Source: an uncultured Muribaculaceae bacterium (GTDB lineage: Bacteria > Bacteroidota > Bacteroidia > Bacteroidales > Muribaculaceae). From it: a stretch of 7,970 bases of DNA. Positions 5,822-7,970 of the stretch are shown here, in pieces; within the stretch, counting starts at the first letter, position 1, and every line of letters begins with the position of its first letter. A program made the translations under genes and the position numbers. The notes beneath the pieces were generated by a model that was not told where the DNA came from, made no database searches, and saw only the letters and a list, made by a program, of their open reading frames with translations. The stretch spans positions 1 to 7,970 of the forward strand of contig CAJTQH010000077.1 in the NCBI GenBank assembly GCA_910578305.1, in the 5' to 3' direction.

Positions 5822-6928
5822 TCAGTGTTTGAGTCTGCGGTCGGTGCGTAGGAGTTGAGTGAGAATCTCTTCGAGCGACATGTCGTTGTAGTCGGCAAAG
5901 CTAACCGTTATGGGCAGGTAGTATGTGCAATTGCGGAGTTCGTGGGGGAAGTAGGGGTTGTTTCTGAGCCTCATGGCGTCTTTTTCAGTGGTCACCACAA
6001 TTTTTTTCTTTCCGGACATGTCGGTGAATTTCTGTAGTATGGCTGTCATGTCGGAGTGTGAGAAGTGGTGATGGTCGGCATAGCTTTTTATGCGTACTTT
6101 GGCTTTGTATGTCCGTAACTGTTTGATAAATGGTCTTGGATTTGCCACTCCGGCAACGGCCAGTATGGAGTCGGCGGCGGTGAGATCGGAAAGTTGCAGC
6201 CGTGTATGTGCGGGCATGTTTTCGGGAAACATCGGGGTGAGCCGCTGGTAGACGTAGTTTGAAAACAGTAGTTTCTGGTATGGAAACAGATTGAGCTGCT
6301 GCTTGAATATGCGTGTCTCCATGGGTTTCATTCCCGGCGGACATTTTGTGACAATGACTACGTCGGCTCTGTTGAGGGCGCTCATGGGTTCGCGCAGACG
6401 CCCATAGGGGAGCATGTGGTCTTTGTAGGGTGGACGGGAATATTCCATGAGCACTACCGATATGGTAGGTTTGACGTAGCGGTGCTGGAATGCGTCGTCG
6501 AGTACTATGAGGTTGAGCTCGGGGTCTATATGGCGCATCTCTACTATTCCGTTGACGCGTTTTTCGCATACGGCGACCATTACTCCGCTGTCGATGAATT
6601 TGTGGTAGATCTGATATGGTTCGTCTCCGATGTCGTCGACGTGGCTCTGTGGTGTCGCAAGCACGAATCCGTGTGTCTTGCGTTTGTATCCTCGGCTGAG
6701 GACTCCGAGGTGAAATTCGTTTTTGAGCGTGTTGACGATGTATTCGGTGTGAGGCGTTTTGCCTGATCCGCCCATAGATATGTTGCCTACCACGATAACC
6801 GGGACGTCGAATTCTTTTTGTTTCAGCATGCCGCGCTCGAACATGGCGTTGCGTATGGCCATGGCCCATCCGTATATTTTGCTTATTGGATAGAGCAGCA
6901 GAAGTGAGAGTATTTTGTTTTTGGCCAT
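5822..6928 (-). CDS. lpxK: Tetraacyldisaccharide 4'-kinase (lipid A biosynthesis)
   Basis: LpxK transfers phosphate from ATP to the 4' position of the tetraacyldisaccharide 1-phosphate to form lipid IVA, at the cytoplasmic face of the inner membrane. The 368-residue protein is full length. The N-terminus is hydrophobic and basic (LSLLLLYPISKIYGWAMAIR, 7-26), the expected membrane-docking helix. The P-loop is GNISMGGSGKTP (48-59). SRGYKRK (78-84) and HVDDIGDEPY (96-105) follow, the latter with the Asp region tied to catalysis, then VLDDAFQHR (142-150), the DDGFQHR-type Walker B motif with Ala in place of the usual Gly. Later segments include TKCPPGM and TTEKDAMRL, common to the family. Its ATG is 28 bases after the sppA stop, consistent with co-transcription. 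Its presence indicates a Gram-negative envelope. Confidence 0.95.
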   Translation of the reverse strand: MAKNKILSLLLLYPISKIYGWAMAIRNAMFERGMLKQKEFDVPVIVVGNISMGGSGKTPHTEYIVNTLKNEFHLGVLSRGYKRKTHGFVLATPQSHVDDIGDEPYQIYHKFIDSGVMVAVCEKRVNGIVEMRHIDPELNLIVLDDAFQHRYVKPTISVVLMEYSRPPYKDHMLPYGRLREPMSALNRADVVIVTKCPPGMKPMETRIFKQQLNLFPYQKLLFSNYVYQRLTPMFPENMPAHTRLQLSDLTAADSILAVAGVANPRPFIKQLRTYKAKVRIKSYADHHHFSHSDMTAILQKFTDMSGKKKIVVTTEKDAMRLRNNPYFPHELRNCTYYLPITVSFADYNDMSLEEILTQLLRTDRRLKH

Positions 6929-6956
6929 GGCTGAAAATGGTGCTGTGGTGGGTGTT

Positions 6957-7970
6957 TTATCGTATTATCATCACGTTGGTGCGGCACTGTACCGGGTGCA
7001 TGTGGCGCAGGTGCTGAAGTTGCCGGATGCCTGTTGCAAGAGGGAGTTTGTCGGACAGGTTTTGCATGGCATTCAGGTCGGTGTCCATGTCGAGGAGCGG
7101 TTGCCACCATTTTGGTGTGATGAGGGGGTATTCGCTGATGGAGACTGTGGAGGCTGTGGCTCCGAGGGCTTGCGCCATGTGTTCGATGGCAGTGTCGAGG
7201 CCTCCGAGGCAGTCGACGAGTCCGTTTTCGAGGGCACTCTGTCCGTCCCATACGCGTCCTTCGGCGATGGCTTTTATGGAGTCGATGCTCATGTTGCGTC
7301 CTTTTGCGCACCGGCTTACGAATAGTTCGTATCCGCGGTCGACGTATTCCTGCATGGCTTCTCGCTGGGCGGGACTCATGGGTGTGAGTATGTCGGGCAG
7401 TCCTCCGGCGTTGGTGGCTACGGTCTCGGAGTTGATGCCGAGATGGTCTTTAAGGAGTGGCTCTATGTTGGGTATCATGCCGAATATGCCGATGGAGCCT
7501 GTGAGAGTGAGCGGTTCGGCAAATATTTTGTCGGCTCCGCAAGATATGTAGTATCCGCCGGATGCGGCCATGTCGCTCATTGATACGTAGAATGGCTTTT
7601 TGGTGACGGCTTTGAACTGCTCGAGTGCTTCCCAGATCTGCTCGGATGCAAATGCGCTGCCGCCGCCGGAGTTGACGCGCAGTATGAGGCCGTCGACGGT
7701 GGGGTTGTCAATGAGTTCGAGTATCTGGGGGACGAGGCGGTCGGATGCAATGCCGTTGTCGGCGTTTTCGGTTATGTCGCCAATGGCGTAGAGTACTGCT
7801 ATGTTTTTTTCTCCGGCTTCTGTGTGAGATGCTTTGACGGCGTTGTGGTAGTCGGTGTATTCGATGAATACGGGTTTTTCTTTACCGGTTGCTTTGGCGA
7901 GCATGTCGAGGATTTCGCGTCGGTATACGAGTCGATCCACGATGGCTTGGCTTACATAGAAGTCGGTGTC
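6957..7970 (-). CDS. sppA: Signal peptide peptidase SppA, C-terminal part (5' end beyond window)
   Basis: SppA is a membrane-anchored serine protease that degrades signal peptides left after export. The reading frame is open to the window edge: the ten codons before the GTG at 7940 continue without a stop and read sensibly, so that GTG is not the true start. About 337 residues are visible. They hold the C-terminal half of the long (E. coli-like, tandem-domain) form. LILRVNSGGGSAFASEQIW matches the LRVNSPGGS motif, and SDMAASGGYYIS contains the catalytic Ser (codon 7562-7560), equivalent to E. coli Ser431. LTGSIGIFG follows. The catalytic Lys (E. coli Lys209) and the N-terminal anchor would lie beyond 7970. 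It is the most upstream visible gene of the sppA-lpxK-punA-thiL run. Confidence 0.93.
   Translation of the reverse strand, partial: DTDFYVSQAIVDRLVYRREILDMLAKATGKEKPVFIEYTDYHNAVKASHTEAGEKNIAVLYAIGDITENADNGIASDRLVPQILELIDNPTVDGLILRVNSGGGSAFASEQIWEALEQFKAVTKKPFYVSMSDMAASGGYYISCGADKIFAEPLTLTGSIGIFGMIPNIEPLLKDHLGINSETVATNAGGLPDILTPMSPAQREAMQEYVDRGYELFVSRCAKGRNMSIDSIKAIAEGRVWDGQSALENGLVDCLGGLDTAIEHMAQALGATASTVSISEYPLITPKWWQPLLDMDTDLNAMQNLSDKLPLATGIRQLQHLRHMHPVQCRTNVMIIR

Noticed and set aside
5985..6869. Long minus-strand frame (294 codons) overlapping lpxK
   Set aside because: It is rich in Arg, His, Thr and Ser with no domain, as expected when a G+C-rich gene is read out of phase; lpxK in the other frame has all family motifs.
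1..7970. Prophage, integrative element or defence island
   Set aside because: Apart from the left 160 bases, every gene is a recognisable housekeeping or secreted enzyme with uniform codon usage; no integrase, transposase or defence domain was seen.

Overview
The window looks like ordinary chromosomal DNA of a Bacteroidota species, most likely order Bacteroidales; a Muribaculaceae-like gut bacterium is my best guess. Support comes from the gene order, the G+C-rich third codon positions, start sites without canonically spaced Shine-Dalgarno motifs, TAnnTTTG-type promoter boxes, and a secreted protein ending in a Por-type (type IX secretion) tail. The family-level assignment is an inference.

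Layout: positions 1-292 hold no confident gene. They contain an AT-rich stretch with a long imperfect inverted repeat (6-133) and a short open frame (50-259, minus) that may be a broken gene. A minus-strand pair follows, ribF (293-1231) and a HAD-family phosphatase (1239-1877), seven bases apart and probably transcribed from a promoter near 1898-1933. On the plus strand, 2029-3714 encodes a secreted endonuclease I-family nuclease with Ig-like, FnIII-like and C-terminal sorting domains. A 12-bp perfect stem (3752-3788) separates it from the convergent minus-strand cluster. In transcription order that cluster is sppA (entering from beyond 7970, ending 6957), lpxK (6928-5822), purine nucleoside phosphorylase (5703-4888) and thiL (4871-3813).

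Functionally the window is mostly housekeeping: flavin cofactor synthesis (RibF, FMN/FAD), thiamine diphosphate synthesis (ThiL), purine salvage (PNP), lipid A phosphorylation (LpxK) and signal-peptide clearance (SppA). The secreted nuclease is the one gene facing the environment, perhaps for scavenging extracellular DNA or RNA; purine salvage is a possible downstream link but nothing in the sequence proves it.

I found no tRNA, rRNA, CRISPR array, transposase or convincing new multi-gene system. The points most worth checking are the inverted repeat at the left edge, an Asp in the PNP at the base-recognition position that is usually Asn, the HAD phosphatase paired with ribF, and the nuclease architecture.
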